Assembly (NCBI GenBank): GCA_021234155.1
Contig: JAJEKV010000001.1
Location: 32,874,177-32,938,176, forward strand
Source: Isoetes taiwanensis
Taxonomy: Eukaryota; Streptophyta; Lycopodiopsida; Isoetales; Isoetaceae
DNA: 64,000 nt
Direction of reading: 5' to 3'
Shown: positions 54,715 to 64,000 of the stretch, piece after piece
Layout of the letters: every line of letters starts with the position of its first letter
Numbering within the stretch: position 1 is the stretch's first letter
Translations under genes and position numbers: made by a program
The notes under the pieces: generated by a model
The model's database searches: none
What the model was told of the DNA's origin: nothing
Seen by the model: the letters and a program-made list of their open reading frames with translations, nothing else

Positions 54715-57475
54715 AAAATTGTTAGCATTCATGCTTGGATCAAAAGTAGGAACAGGAATTGGCACATTCAACTCAAAGTAATGACAAGGCATACCTGAAT
54801 TTGCCTGTATAGTCACATTAGGTCCCCGCAGCCAGGCTTCATGATTCTCCCCGTGCCTCAAAGATGCTCGGATGTCTCATTAGTTCTCCGGGGCCATGAG
54901 TTCAAATTCCAGAAAAATGATCTCAGAGAACCTCCAAAATGTTGAAGGTGTTCCCGGCAAAATCTTCAACCTGGTTTAGAACCTCCAAATTGCTTAAGGC
55001 AACCACTGAAAGTGAGAAAACCAAAAAGTGCTCCAACAATTGCCCGACTTAGCTTTCCTTGAAGGGTAAAAAGTCTACCTCACAAGAAAATTTATTAAAT
55101 GCAAACCAAAGGGATTTTGATCATGATTCTTGCTTCTATGATTGCATGACCTCGAAGTATCTTGGGACAAAAGTCAGAGAGACTTTGACACGGGCAGATA
55201 TGTCAAAAAAGCACTTTTGACCAAGTCAATTTTTGGTCAATACCCCTGGCAGAGAGCTAACTTTCAAAACTCGATGCCGGTGCTTTCTTTTTTGGGATCT
55301 AATCATTTGCCTCTCTCCAAAATGTCTGCACACAATGTTCCTTAATGGTCTTTGCAAGAAGAGATCTACTTTTTTGGAATTTTGAATTTTAATATGGTCG
55401 ATCGACCGTCACAAGATATGAAATGTAAGTTTAAAATATGTTATGCTAGAGAGAATAAATGCACTTTTTGCTTTTGTTATGCACTATCAATGCATGCCAT
55501 GGCCAACTAATGACTCTAAAATTTTTGATAATTGCTGCTTTGAGCTGTGAATGGATTTGTGCTTCAATGATCCTAAGTACAGGCTCAGATCTGTGATGAT
55601 TAATCAAGAAAATACTATAGCCAATAAATATTTGTGATCTAGATGTCCAAATGCAATGGTAGAACTGCTCTCTTCTTCAGAATCATATGCAAAGGGATAA
55701 TAATGCAAGCACAATGAATTCTGTCACCAGATTGATAAGGGACACTCATATTCTTAATAACAAGGCTCGGATTTTCATTTGAATCAGGTACACACAGGCA
55801 CTCTAAGTCTTAGGCGCAGGGTCAAATAGGTACACAATCAAAGTATTCGCATGAATTTGTCAATAATTCAAGCTGAATATCAAGTATGGAAGGCAGAGTC
55901 AAGCTCCAAAGATGCAAGCCAGTCCTTCTTCAAGGCAATAAATCTCTTTTTCACCTCAAAGCCCTCGAATCTTCTCTGAGCACAACAGCCCCTTTTAAAT
56001 TCCCCTGTTTCGTTTGTTTCTTGGTTAATTCGGATCGATTCTCTGTCTTTTAGCTTCTGTGATGCTTTCTTGGTATGATACAAGACAATTCGGCCTCTTA
56101 AGTTCATGATTGAGTTGTTATTGCGGGCCAATTAGCCGGATCTTGGCGCTAATATGAGCATTAGGTTCTTGGCGCTTCATGCACAATATCCCACATGCCA
56201 AATTCGACGGAAGCCCCGGTATATAACAAATAATAAATCCATTATTAATAAGATTTACGGTAATATCCACATGGGCCTCGGTACCTCCCACCGCCCCACA
56301 CGCCGATGTTCCACGGGCACCTGGGATTGGCTAAGGAAAATAGGCTTTGGGGGAGATAGGACTTTATTTTTTGCAATATGGGCTAAGGCACGATTCCCAA
56401 GGAACTAAATTTGAAGGTCAAAATGAACGATTTTTTTTATTTTCTTTTTTGCAATAGGAATCTCTTTTATGCTCTAGAAGATGCTAGAATCTCTTTTGCA
56501 AATGAGCACTTTCATATTTTGGCTTTTAAAATGGCATGTAAGGAAGGTGATGTGACATGGGGGCATGATGACTAGGCAAAGTAAGGGTGACATGGCAAAC
56601 AAGGATGGTGATGTGTCACACAACTTGGCTTAGAATATTTTTTCTAGTCAAAACTTTGGGTGAGGTGGATATGATGTGTATGACATGTGGATGATGATGT
56701 GGAGGTGTTGGTGATGATGTGGCATGATGACGTGCCACTCTTATGGATTCAAACATGTACTTTGAAGGATTTTTGCAAAATTTAGAATATCAATGTAGTG
56801 ACATGTGCATGATATGACATGGCAAAATTGGGTGACGTGTATGGTGATTTGGTCCCTTAGAGGTGTTATCATAGGTCAATTTAGACATAAATGCACGAAA
56901 TTTGCATTTTCTAGGCAAATTTGACTTTGGGTGTTTCCCTTAGGAATTTTTGCATTCTCTCCCTTTTTTGACTTATGGGAAGAGGAAGTTGACCTTTGAC
57001 CATATATATGACCAAGCTAAGTGGAGTTTTGTGCTTTGAATGATATGGCAAATGGCGTGGTAGGTGTGTGAATGTGAATGACATGTAAAGGGAAGTTTTG
57101 ACTAGAAAACTCTTCAAGGCCAAATTTGACTTGGGAGATGAAATGTAGGCATAAAGCTAGAGATCTCATGGGCATTTCTTTATGGCAAAGGGTAAGGAGG
57201 ATGTAGGATGGGAATCAAGGGTGTAATCATGCCAAGAACTCAAATGATAGCATCACATACCAAGAACTCTTCAAGGGGTTTTCAATTCTTCAAACTTTGC
57301 TTGATTCTCCTTCATGCCTTGCTTGTGTGACCTTAGTCAAATGTTCTTCAAGTCTTCAAAGTGTACAAGCATGAGTTCTCCCCTCAGATCTCTAAATTCA
57401 AATCAAAGTGTGAGCATAAGTATATGAAATGTGCCTTGTTTTCTTCCATGCCGCCATAGCATGGCAAAGACTCCG
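54715..57475. other. Unassigned sequence between LINE-C and gypsy-1B
   Basis: No supported gene. Between about 56520 and 56870 short GATGTGGCATGATGACGTG-like words recur in a loose, imperfect way. I see no LTR, TIR or coding domain. It may be the interior of an old, unrecognised element. Confidence 0.4.
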
Positions 57476-57583
57476 TGGTCTACTAACACTATGAAGGACT
57501 TGGCTTTGACTTTTCCTATTGTTGAGCTGACCTGATATTGACCCTCGACATTCTCGAGTCAATGGCAAAGAAAGATGTGGCAC

Positions 57584-58773
57584 TCACCCCGGATGTAGTC
57601 GCAGTATCTTCATCGCCGTTCTCCTGGTGTTCGCTATCCTCCTAGCTCTGCTAGTGCCGCATTCATCACAAAAGGACAGTTGTGTGTCCGATGTCCCGGT
57701 TGGAAGAACCTGAAGCAAACCTACTTTGCTGTACATTCCTGTCTTTTCTCCTTCGGCATGGACTGTAAGAACTGCTTCACTCCTTTGGAGTAGTTTGAAC
57801 CACCCGCTTGCTCTTTGTCCCCTCGAACCGACTCCGCTTCTTGTCTTCCTTTCCAAAATCGCATTCCTTGCTTCCCATAGTTTGTATTGTACTGACGTCT
57901 AGTAGCTGCCGAGCTTGTTGCTCTTGAACTATAGCTTCCAGTGGCTTTTCCCTTGTCCTGATAGTATTGCTGCTTTTGACCACTGCTTTGTGGACCTATT
58001 CCTTGTAAGCTCATGGCCTTGGACTCTGCTTCTAGCACTGTTCTGGGGTTGATAGCTCTCACAAGCTTCCTGATCTTCTCATTCAAGCCCTCAATATACC
58101 CCTCCACTGCATGCCTTTCGCTCAATTTCGACACATAGAGCCTCAGCCTCATAAATTCTTTGGTATATTTCTGCACCATCTTATTGCCCTGCTCCAACCT
58201 ATAAAACTGATGCATCATATGAAACTTGTGTTCCCTCGACACATAGTGACGCTTAAATGCCTTGGAGAACTTCTGGAATCTGCAGCTATCTCTGCTTAAC
58301 CCATGGGCCTTGGCATAGCCTTTCCACCAAATTCTGGTCGCTCCCTTGAGGTTGGCTGTTGCTACTTTGTCTTTGTCCTTATCTTTCATGCCATAAATAT
58401 TCCCATACTCTCTCATCTCATCTAACCAGGCTTCGACTTCCATCCCTGACCTGTTATCTCCAGAGAACTATTCTAACTTCCTGGCTTTCCACACATTGCT
58501 CAGTGCGGAGTCGACTTTCCTCTGATAGTCGGTCGCGTCCTTTATCACGGTTTGGACCCTCCCGGCAGTCCTGCCAATCGTTATCCTCTGATTCCGAGTT
58601 GGAGTCGGAAGTAATGTTGGAGGAATCCGTGTTGGGGGATCTCCTTCTCCGGTTTCTCTTCCTTGTCTTATCTGTTCCGTCAGAGGTGTTTGAGATAGCT
58701 GGACGTTCTGGTCTGGTGCAATTGCTAGCCTTCCTACCAGTAAAGCTCTTATCTCCTGAATATCCGATCTCAT
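57584..58773 (-). pseudogene. gypsy-1B gag
   Basis: MRSDIQEIRALLVGRLAIAP, an acidic Ser/Thr spacer and VWKARKLE (58773-58468). Then, after a stop, WLDEMREYGNIYGMKDKDK, ATRIWWKGYAKAHGL, AFKRHYVSREHKFHMMHQFY and RLYVSKLSERHAVEGYIEGL (58443-57721), the Retrotrans_gag domain. Unlike gypsy-1A it is uninterrupted at AFKRHYV. The zinc-knuckle region is frameshifted near 57700 (CDECGTSRARR lies in another frame). Protease begins as VLVD and then diverges. Confidence 0.85.
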
Positions 58774-59062
58774 CTGGGATATCTCTTCTTCTGGAGTTGG
58801 TGCTTCAACTCCTGGAATAGGTTCCTTGGTTGGAATTGTCTTGCGGGGATTTGCTCTTCCTGAGGTTGTCGATTTTGCTCTACGTTCCTGGGTGCTCTAG
58901 CTACACACACATTATATTGCACTCTTATGATGATTTTGCTCTACGTTCCTGGGTGCATTGGTTGTGGGGACAAATTATATAAAAAAATATTCATAATGCC
59001 AATAAAATATATTCATAAGATAAAACATTATTAAAATAATTTGATAGAGAGAAAATTTTAAT

Positions 59063-60183
59063 CTATTCTTGAAATCTTCGATATGCAGGGTGGTCTTCCA
59101 AGAACTTCTTCACTTGGGTTGTACCAACCGTACGTCCCAAGTTCCTGAGAATATTGGTGGGTGTACCACCTTGCAATGCCATTACCAAAACTTCCACTTT
59201 TCGATACGACATATAGGCCGTAGTGACGGCTAATCTGCCCTGACGTCGGTATGGGACCACGAAGTCGAAGATGATCAGGGCTATTGTCCTCTTCACTAGT
59301 ATGACATGGCCGATGTTTTGAGGCATCCAAGCATATCTATTACCAAATCCCGAGAGGGCAATAAGCATGAATTCCCCTTCTCCCCGTGGGCTGAACTGCC
59401 GGTGTATCACTGCTATCCTTCTGTCGGTGAAGAGCGGAAGGTAGTATCTGAGGGCCTTGTCATGTCCTCCTTCTCCTGCCTCTTCTACGGTTCTTGATGC
59501 CGGCCCTGTGCCTCCCGGAGTACTCGTCCATTGGTACTGCTATCAGGTCTGTGTAATCTACGAACATGGACCTGAAGGAGGTCAAGTTGGCTCTGCTTCT
59601 GTTGACCCTGGTTGGCGCCGTTGATGAAGAGCTTGGCAGGAATGTGCTCGTTGTCTTGCCCCGAATGCCCAAACGTTCTTGGATGGCTATGAATTCCTCC
59701 TCTGAAGGCAGCTCCTATTGTGTCATCATCTGCCGGATACTGTTATAGGCCTCGACGTCGGATGATGACTGCCCGGTATAGGTGTGGACTTCTCTGATGC
59801 TGATTCCTGGTGATGAAGTCATCGAGGTCGGGTTGTTGGCACAGGAGGTGTAGGAGCTCGTCCATCTTGTATCCTCAATCCCTACACTCTGGAAGGTTCT
59901 TTATGTCGTGCAGAAGGAGGTACTCTTGGCCTTCGATGATGATTGGGGTTAAGCTGGTGATGCCTAACCCGAAGCTGGGAGCTGTCCTTGCCATCCGCAG
60001 CAGCCTTCGCCGAAGCCCGAAATTTTGTTCGCTTGTATGCGTTCCTCGATAAAGTCGATGTCGATGAGGTCCTCGGCGTCGTAGCCTTGTCCGGGCCTCT
60101 TGTTTCTCCTCCCCGTTATGAGCCTTCATACCTCCGTGAGCAAACCGCTTTCTCGCTATGGAGGCAGGGGGTTCTATGTTCAT
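59063..60183 (-). pseudogene. gypsy-1B pre-gag ORF
   Basis: Better-preserved copy of the leader ORF 2 of gypsy-1A. Pieces: LGITSLTPIIIEGQEYLLLH and DIKNLPECRD (60183-59875), then, across stops, a middle part near 59460-59672, and MIHRQFSPRGEGEFMLIALS...MPQNIGHVILVKRTIALIIF...VEVLVMALQGGTPTNILRNL..VKKFLEDHPAYRRFQE (59410-59063) as one open frame of 115 codons. It has no domain known to me. Conservation of reading sense in both gypsy-1 copies suggests that it once encoded an element protein placed before gag. Confidence 0.5.
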
Positions 60184-60884
60184 TGATCTAATGGAGGGTT
60201 CCCCTATTTGAGTTTAAGCTCCCCGATAAGAAGATGGCTACAACAGAGTATAAGAGAAATATCTCTTCATATTCATGGATATGGTCATGTAGTATGGCAT
60301 GCGACCAGCTCTATTTTTCTAAGTAATTGTCGACGCTTTGAACATCGCCTCGCTATGCTCAAGGCCTATCCTAGGCTAGAAGTACCCTATGCATGGCGGG
60401 AGCTCTATCAATGAAGGGCCTATCTTAGCTTGGAACTCTCGATGATCTCTTGGTAGAATGATGTGACATTTATGGTAGCATCAACATTAAATTTTTTCTA
60501 GAAGACAACAAAGATAGAGTTGATGTCCATTCTCCGCCATATGAGCAAAGGAGGCTGTTCCATCGCTTCTAAATGAAGAAGTAACTATGATGCTTGTGTG
60601 GATGGGGTCAATAAACAGATATGCAAGCCTCTGGAGCAAGAAAAATCGCCTTTGGAGTGAGGAGTGAGACTGCGGAATGCAAATGAGGGTCGGGGGTACA
60701 TTTATAGGCGTAACCCTAATTTGTGAAATTTTTTTAGTTTGGATATGTCTATCACTTCAAGGTCTAACTAGGTATTTGATAGGTAGTCTAAGGTTATAAT
60801 CATAAAGACTTCCTAATGGTCCTATTGCAATAAATTTCATCTAATTTGGAGGTAGTTTGGGTGAGTTATGGCTATTTAATTCCT

Positions 60885-60955
60885 GACCACTCACACAAAG
60901 TCGCGAGGGCCGAAGTTAAACTTTAACTAAGGGTCCGGGGCACTCTATAAGGGTG
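60885..60955 (-). repeat. gypsy-1B leader stem-loop (module 4 equivalent)
   Basis: Contains AGTTAAACTTTAACT between arms related to those of module 4 of gypsy-1A. The outer arms are weakened by base losses. Confidence 0.6.
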
Positions 60956-61082
60956 GGCTCTGCTTGGGTCCTAGATGACTCCAAAATTTTGGTATGAGGA
61001 TAGAATCCTGCTTATCTTGTGGAATTAAGCCTGGATATGCCCTTAGTTTCGGTTTTAGACTTGTCATAGATCAATGGCCAAA

Positions 61083-61156
61083 TACTCACACAAGGTGCGC
61101 AGAGAGTCGAAGTTAAATTTTAACTTGGGCCCTCAAGCGACTCGTGGAAGGGTGGG
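61083..61156 (-). repeat. gypsy-1B leader stem-loop (module 3 equivalent)
   Basis: Contains AGTTAAATTTTAACTT flanked by GGTGCGC and a decayed partner arm. Position matches module 3 of gypsy-1A. Confidence 0.6.
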
Positions 61157-62619
61157 GGCTCTATTAGGTCACTTTTGTCCAAATTAATCAAAACAAATTA
61201 CACATGCCATCAACAGTAACTACATCAAAGACATTATTACACTTTGCAACTCAAATTAGACAACTTTTATATTACAAAAAATTTGTATGCACATATTTTT
61301 AACAAAATTTCTTTCTTTATAAATCCGCCAGCTTCATATCTCTCGGGCATACAAGTGACTCTTTTCACATGAAGAGCACATGCTAGAGAGTCTTCAACAT
61401 ACCGCACCAAAATTTTGCTCATCCGCTTCCTCAGAATGCAAGCAACATGTCATCCTGCTACTCCTCCTTGTCAAATTGTTGAAGATCTCGGGGTCGGCCT
61501 TGCAAATGCAACTTTGAATCATAAGTCCATAGCTCCTCCGAAGTGCCGAATCTCCGTGAGGCAACTTTGGCTGAGTACGAGTCCCACTCCGCTTCATGGG
61601 CTTCTTCTACGCAGTATGTATCTCTTTAGGGGCTTTTAAAGGTGTTTCCTTTGTTGGCCCTCCTCCTTCACGCACCTAACCTTGTGCTCTCATAATATTT
61701 GGCATAGGCCTCGTTATGTAAATTTTATACTCCACCACCTTTCATTTTGTACTTTCCTCGCCATGCTTGAGTACATAAGACTCTCGCGCTTATTGGGCTT
61801 CTTTGGCATCCAGAATCGGTTTTGGCCATGCCTGCCAGGGAGGTGGAGCCGCTACTTCCTCGGTTATTGGGATTGAGGGTTCTCGCCTCTTCTCCTCCTC
61901 GCAAGGTATCCTCCAGGCATCATCATCCGAAACCAGATTCGAAGAGGACTACCACGGTCCGGCTGCCCCTCTCTCAATCTTCTTCACCCCTTTGTCGGGT
62001 ATTCTTTCATTTTCTCCTGAGTTTCTTCGGGGAGCTGGTCCTTCCCTTTGTCTTCCTCCGCTTCAAGAGTTCCGCCAAGTCCGCAAGTCTCTTTTTTGGC
62101 TTCCCTTCTCTCAAGTATTGCAAGGTCCTTCTCCTCATCATCCTCCCCTATTCCCATCCCTCCACCGGACAGATTCCGCTGCTCTTTGGTGATCCTGATC
62201 TTGCTCGCTCTCCCTCCCCGGGTTCCTCCGTGCTTGATGGGTTTGGGTTTGGGTTTGGGGTCCTTCATTTCAAGCTCGCTTCTCGGTTTCTCAGCCTTTG
62301 TTCTGCAGAAGCACTTGGACGCTTTGTCGATCTATCCTCCATAACCACTGAGATGCCCCAATGCTTGGTGCGGGCCATGTTTTGAAATATCAAGGACGCT
62401 TTTCTAGCACCTAAAAATCACCTTCTTGATTGGAGAGTAGCAAGCTGGGAGGAGTATGGTGAGAATAAAGAACCCTAAGGGTCTATTTATAGGTCCGAGT
62501 TTTAGGATTTCGACCGCAATTTTAGGGTTTCACTTGCAATTTTCTATGTTATACCATTATTTAAAGCATTAGTGTTTGCCGGGTTAAGACATTAGGTTTC
62601 TTTGGACAAAAGTATTGTA

Positions 62620-62698
62620 TCACTCAAGACAAAGGTGCTTAATGGCCCATTCTAAATTTTAGCTTGAGGCCCTCGATGCACCTTGTAAAGGGTAAAGG
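62620..62698 (-). repeat. gypsy-1B leader stem-loop (module 2 equivalent)
   Basis: Contains CTAAATTTTAGCTTGAGGCC with decayed outer arms. Position matches module 2 of gypsy-1A. Confidence 0.55.
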
Positions 62699-62844
62699 GT
62701 TACTTTTTTGCTCGATTTTAGGTTTTCTAAACAGCTTTTAATGTTATAACATGTTTTCCTCGACTTAAAATCAAATTTTAAGCCGACTTGTGCTATTAGA
62801 TTACTTCTAATTATGCATCTTTTCAATCAACAATGGTCAAACAT

Positions 62845-62915
62845 TTACACCGCGGCGCTGGAGCCCCCAAGCCAAAAATTTAGCTAAGGGTCTTGGCGAC
62901 CGTGAGGGATGACTC
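62845..62915 (-). repeat. gypsy-1B leader stem-loop (module 1 equivalent)
   Basis: Contains AAAATTTAGCTAAGGGTCTTGG and remains of the GCGC arms. Position matches module 1 of gypsy-1A. Confidence 0.55.
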
Positions 62916-63127
62916 CCCATGGCCAAAATTTTCAGGTCTATAATGCTTTTTTTTTTTTTAATTTACTTTTCCTAATTAACATTAGCTTAGTTTATTGTTC
63001 TAAAGATGGAAAAAATTCTAATTTTCGAGGTTCATGCTTGGGTTGTTATCCCCAAGATTGAAGGTCTAAAATCATACATCTTATCGTGAATTGGTCAAGC
63101 TCGACCTTTTGGTCTACTAAGATCATA

Positions 63128-63138
63128 GCTCGATACCA
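63128..63138 (-). other. Primer binding site of gypsy-1B
   Basis: Minus strand TGGTATCGAGC, the tRNA-Met site TGGTATCAGAGC with one base missing. Confidence 0.75.
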
Positions 63139-63139
63139 C

Positions 63140-63342
63140 CGACGCCCCCTACTCCATCTACAATGCTCCCATCATATCAGAAGTCGGTTCATCCCTCCGC
63201 AAACCAAGCCGACAGAGGTCGCCCACCGACACCAATCCCATGACAAGGAATCGATGGGGAAGAATGGGCGGTTTATTCATCCCAATCCCATTGGGATCAT
63301 CCTAGTCACAAAAGCGTAAGTAACATGAGCACTTGACATCAT
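63140..63342 (-). repeat. Partial LTR of gypsy-1B
   Basis: Corresponds to the last ~200 bp of the gypsy-1A 5' LTR (9170-9373), with small gaps (for example CATCGATTCCTTGTC is shared). It breaks off at about 63342 next to the gypsy-2 foldback arm. Confidence 0.8.
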
Positions 63343-64000
63343 CAATCAATGCACGATGCGCGTCTTGGCGAAATCGCGGCCTGCCATATCGCGAGAGGCC
63401 CTTGCGTCAGGTTCGCTGAGCGAACGGTAACAATCAATGCACGCCATGCTCTCGCCATCGCCGATAGCGTCACTAACCGGTTTGGGGGTTCGCTGAAGGC
63501 GAACTTCGGTATGCTATACCTTGAGCATCCGCCCCTAGCGGCGCCCGCTGACGTCATTCGCGGGTTCGCTGGCGAATCAAACCCGGGTTCGCTGGGCAAA
63601 TTTTGGGGTTAGCGGCTCGAGTTAGTTTGAGGCCCGTCGAAGCCGGAGACCAAGTCCGGACTTGTTCTTTCATGTCGGCCAATAGTAGTGGCGTTTGACC
63701 AACTCATAGGTCTTCCACTCACCCAGGTACCCGGCTTGCGAGGTTTCATGATGGTCACACAATATCAAAACTTCGAAGATTATCATGCAATGGAACATAA
63801 ATCCTAGATTTATAAAAGTATAACCCCTCTTTCTCCATCCACCAATCCCAGTTTGGTTACCACGGGTTGTTGCTTATCTTCTTGATATCGTTTCTAATCC
63901 TTTGGAAGAGATCACTCTCCCCTACCATTAAAAAGTATTTAAGCGGCTTAATCCTAGATAAGGCATCACATAGCCAGGATTGTTCTTTCGGGGTATGCTC
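63343..64000 (-). mobile_element. gypsy-2B fragment with foldback arm
   Basis: 63345-63640 matches the right arm of the foldback insert in gypsy-2A (30131-30446), including GGTTTGGGGGTTCGCTGAAGGCG-type decayed palindromes and the end CTCGAGTTAGTTT. 63641-64000 continues with the same junction as gypsy-2A into the integrase zinc finger and RNase H (compare 30447-30820). Many one- or two-base gaps separate the copies. The element runs off the window. Confidence 0.85.

Larger units (their letters stand above)
60420..62480 (-). pseudogene. gypsy-1B leader with ORF 1
   Basis: Homologue of gypsy-1A 10010-11890. An ATG at 62378 reads MARTKHWGISVVMED. An acidic/basic segment (EDDEEKDLAILERREAKKE, 62268-61984) matches the gypsy-1A block DDEEKDFATIEKREAKRE. 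The Tyr/Lys-rich helical part lies near 61650-61760. Between this ORF and leader ORF 2 lie two stem-loop modules. Frames are badly broken. Confidence 0.5.
57476..63342 (-). mobile_element. gypsy-1B, inverted and truncated second copy
   Basis: Same family as gypsy-1A in opposite orientation. From right to left: partial LTR, primer site, leader with four stem-loops and leader ORFs, pre-gag ORF, gag, and the first residues of protease, where homology ends at about 57476. RT, RNase H, integrase and the left LTR are absent. It lacks all three insertions found in gypsy-1A, has only one copy of the 357-bp segment, and so supplies the uninterrupted reference. Confidence 0.88.

Noticed and set aside
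55142-55345. Plus-strand ORF (SWDKSQRDFDTGRYVKK) considered as the continuation of LINE-B after LINE-C
   Set aside because: It contains no RT motif, and no later RT, YxDD or zinc-like block is found up to gypsy-1B.
56520-56870. GATGTGGCATGATGACGTG-like words taken as a possible tandem array
   Set aside because: Spacing and sequence are too irregular to define a unit; recorded only as loosely repetitive DNA.
1-64000. CRISPR arrays, bacterial operons, riboswitches or ribosome binding sites
   Set aside because: No regularly spaced direct repeats with unique spacers and no bacterial gene organisation; the content is plant nuclear and repeat-derived.

Overview
The window looks like nuclear DNA of a seed plant, very probably one with a large, repeat-filled genome such as a gymnosperm (an inference; nothing in the sequence names the species). 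The evidence is plant-type L1-like LINEs (DUF4283-like ORF1 with a CCHC knuckle), Ty3/gypsy elements primed by initiator tRNA-Met, and one intact plant ATL-type RING-H2 gene. Almost everything else is mobile DNA, inserted element within element, with most reading frames broken.

Layout. 1-7868: a small LINE reverse-transcriptase (RT) remnant, unassigned DNA, and a degraded LINE on the minus strand (LINE-A, 2629-7445). 7869-39259: a plus-strand Ty3/gypsy element, gypsy-1A, with 1.5-kb LTRs. It has an unusually long pre-gag leader with extra ORFs and four repeated stem-loops. It was then hit by three large insertions: a ~9.0-kb terminal-inverted-repeat (TIR) element (12569-21564), a ~3.7-kb imperfect-TIR insertion (about 21781-25503), and a complete minus-strand gypsy, gypsy-2 (27310-34820). 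Gypsy-2 itself carries a 1.16-kb palindrome-rich foldback insert. 39260-40665: a Helitron Rep-domain relic. 42418-43398: the RING-H2 gene, the only convincing host gene. 44742-45395: a rearranged gypsy-1 scrap. 45396-54706: LINE-B, carrying a LINE-A-like tail and then interrupted by LINE-C, whose 9-bp target duplication and poly(A) are visible. 57476-63342: a second, inverted, 3'-truncated gypsy-1 copy (gypsy-1B). 63343-64000: part of a second gypsy-2 with the same foldback arm.

The most interesting object is the 9-kb TIR element. Its ends are a perfect 22-bp inverted repeat, its target duplication is visible, and an intact empty site exists 4 kb away in a tandem duplicate. Its plus strand encodes a transposase-like protein (DFAENY / SDDC / HGKG and cysteine-rich motifs). 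Its minus strand encodes a spliced gene with canonical GT-AG junctions. That gene runs through coiled-coil and acidic segments, a Ulp1/C48-protease-like region and an FCP1/NIF-like HAD phosphatase domain. The two genes converge on a nested palindrome built from the 8-mer ATGTACAT, which recurs through the element. I do not know a described transposon with this set of parts, so it is my candidate for the undescribed system.

Limits: all homology is by eye, splice sites are read from consensus, and boundaries are to within a few bases only where a target duplication or LTR alignment is cited.
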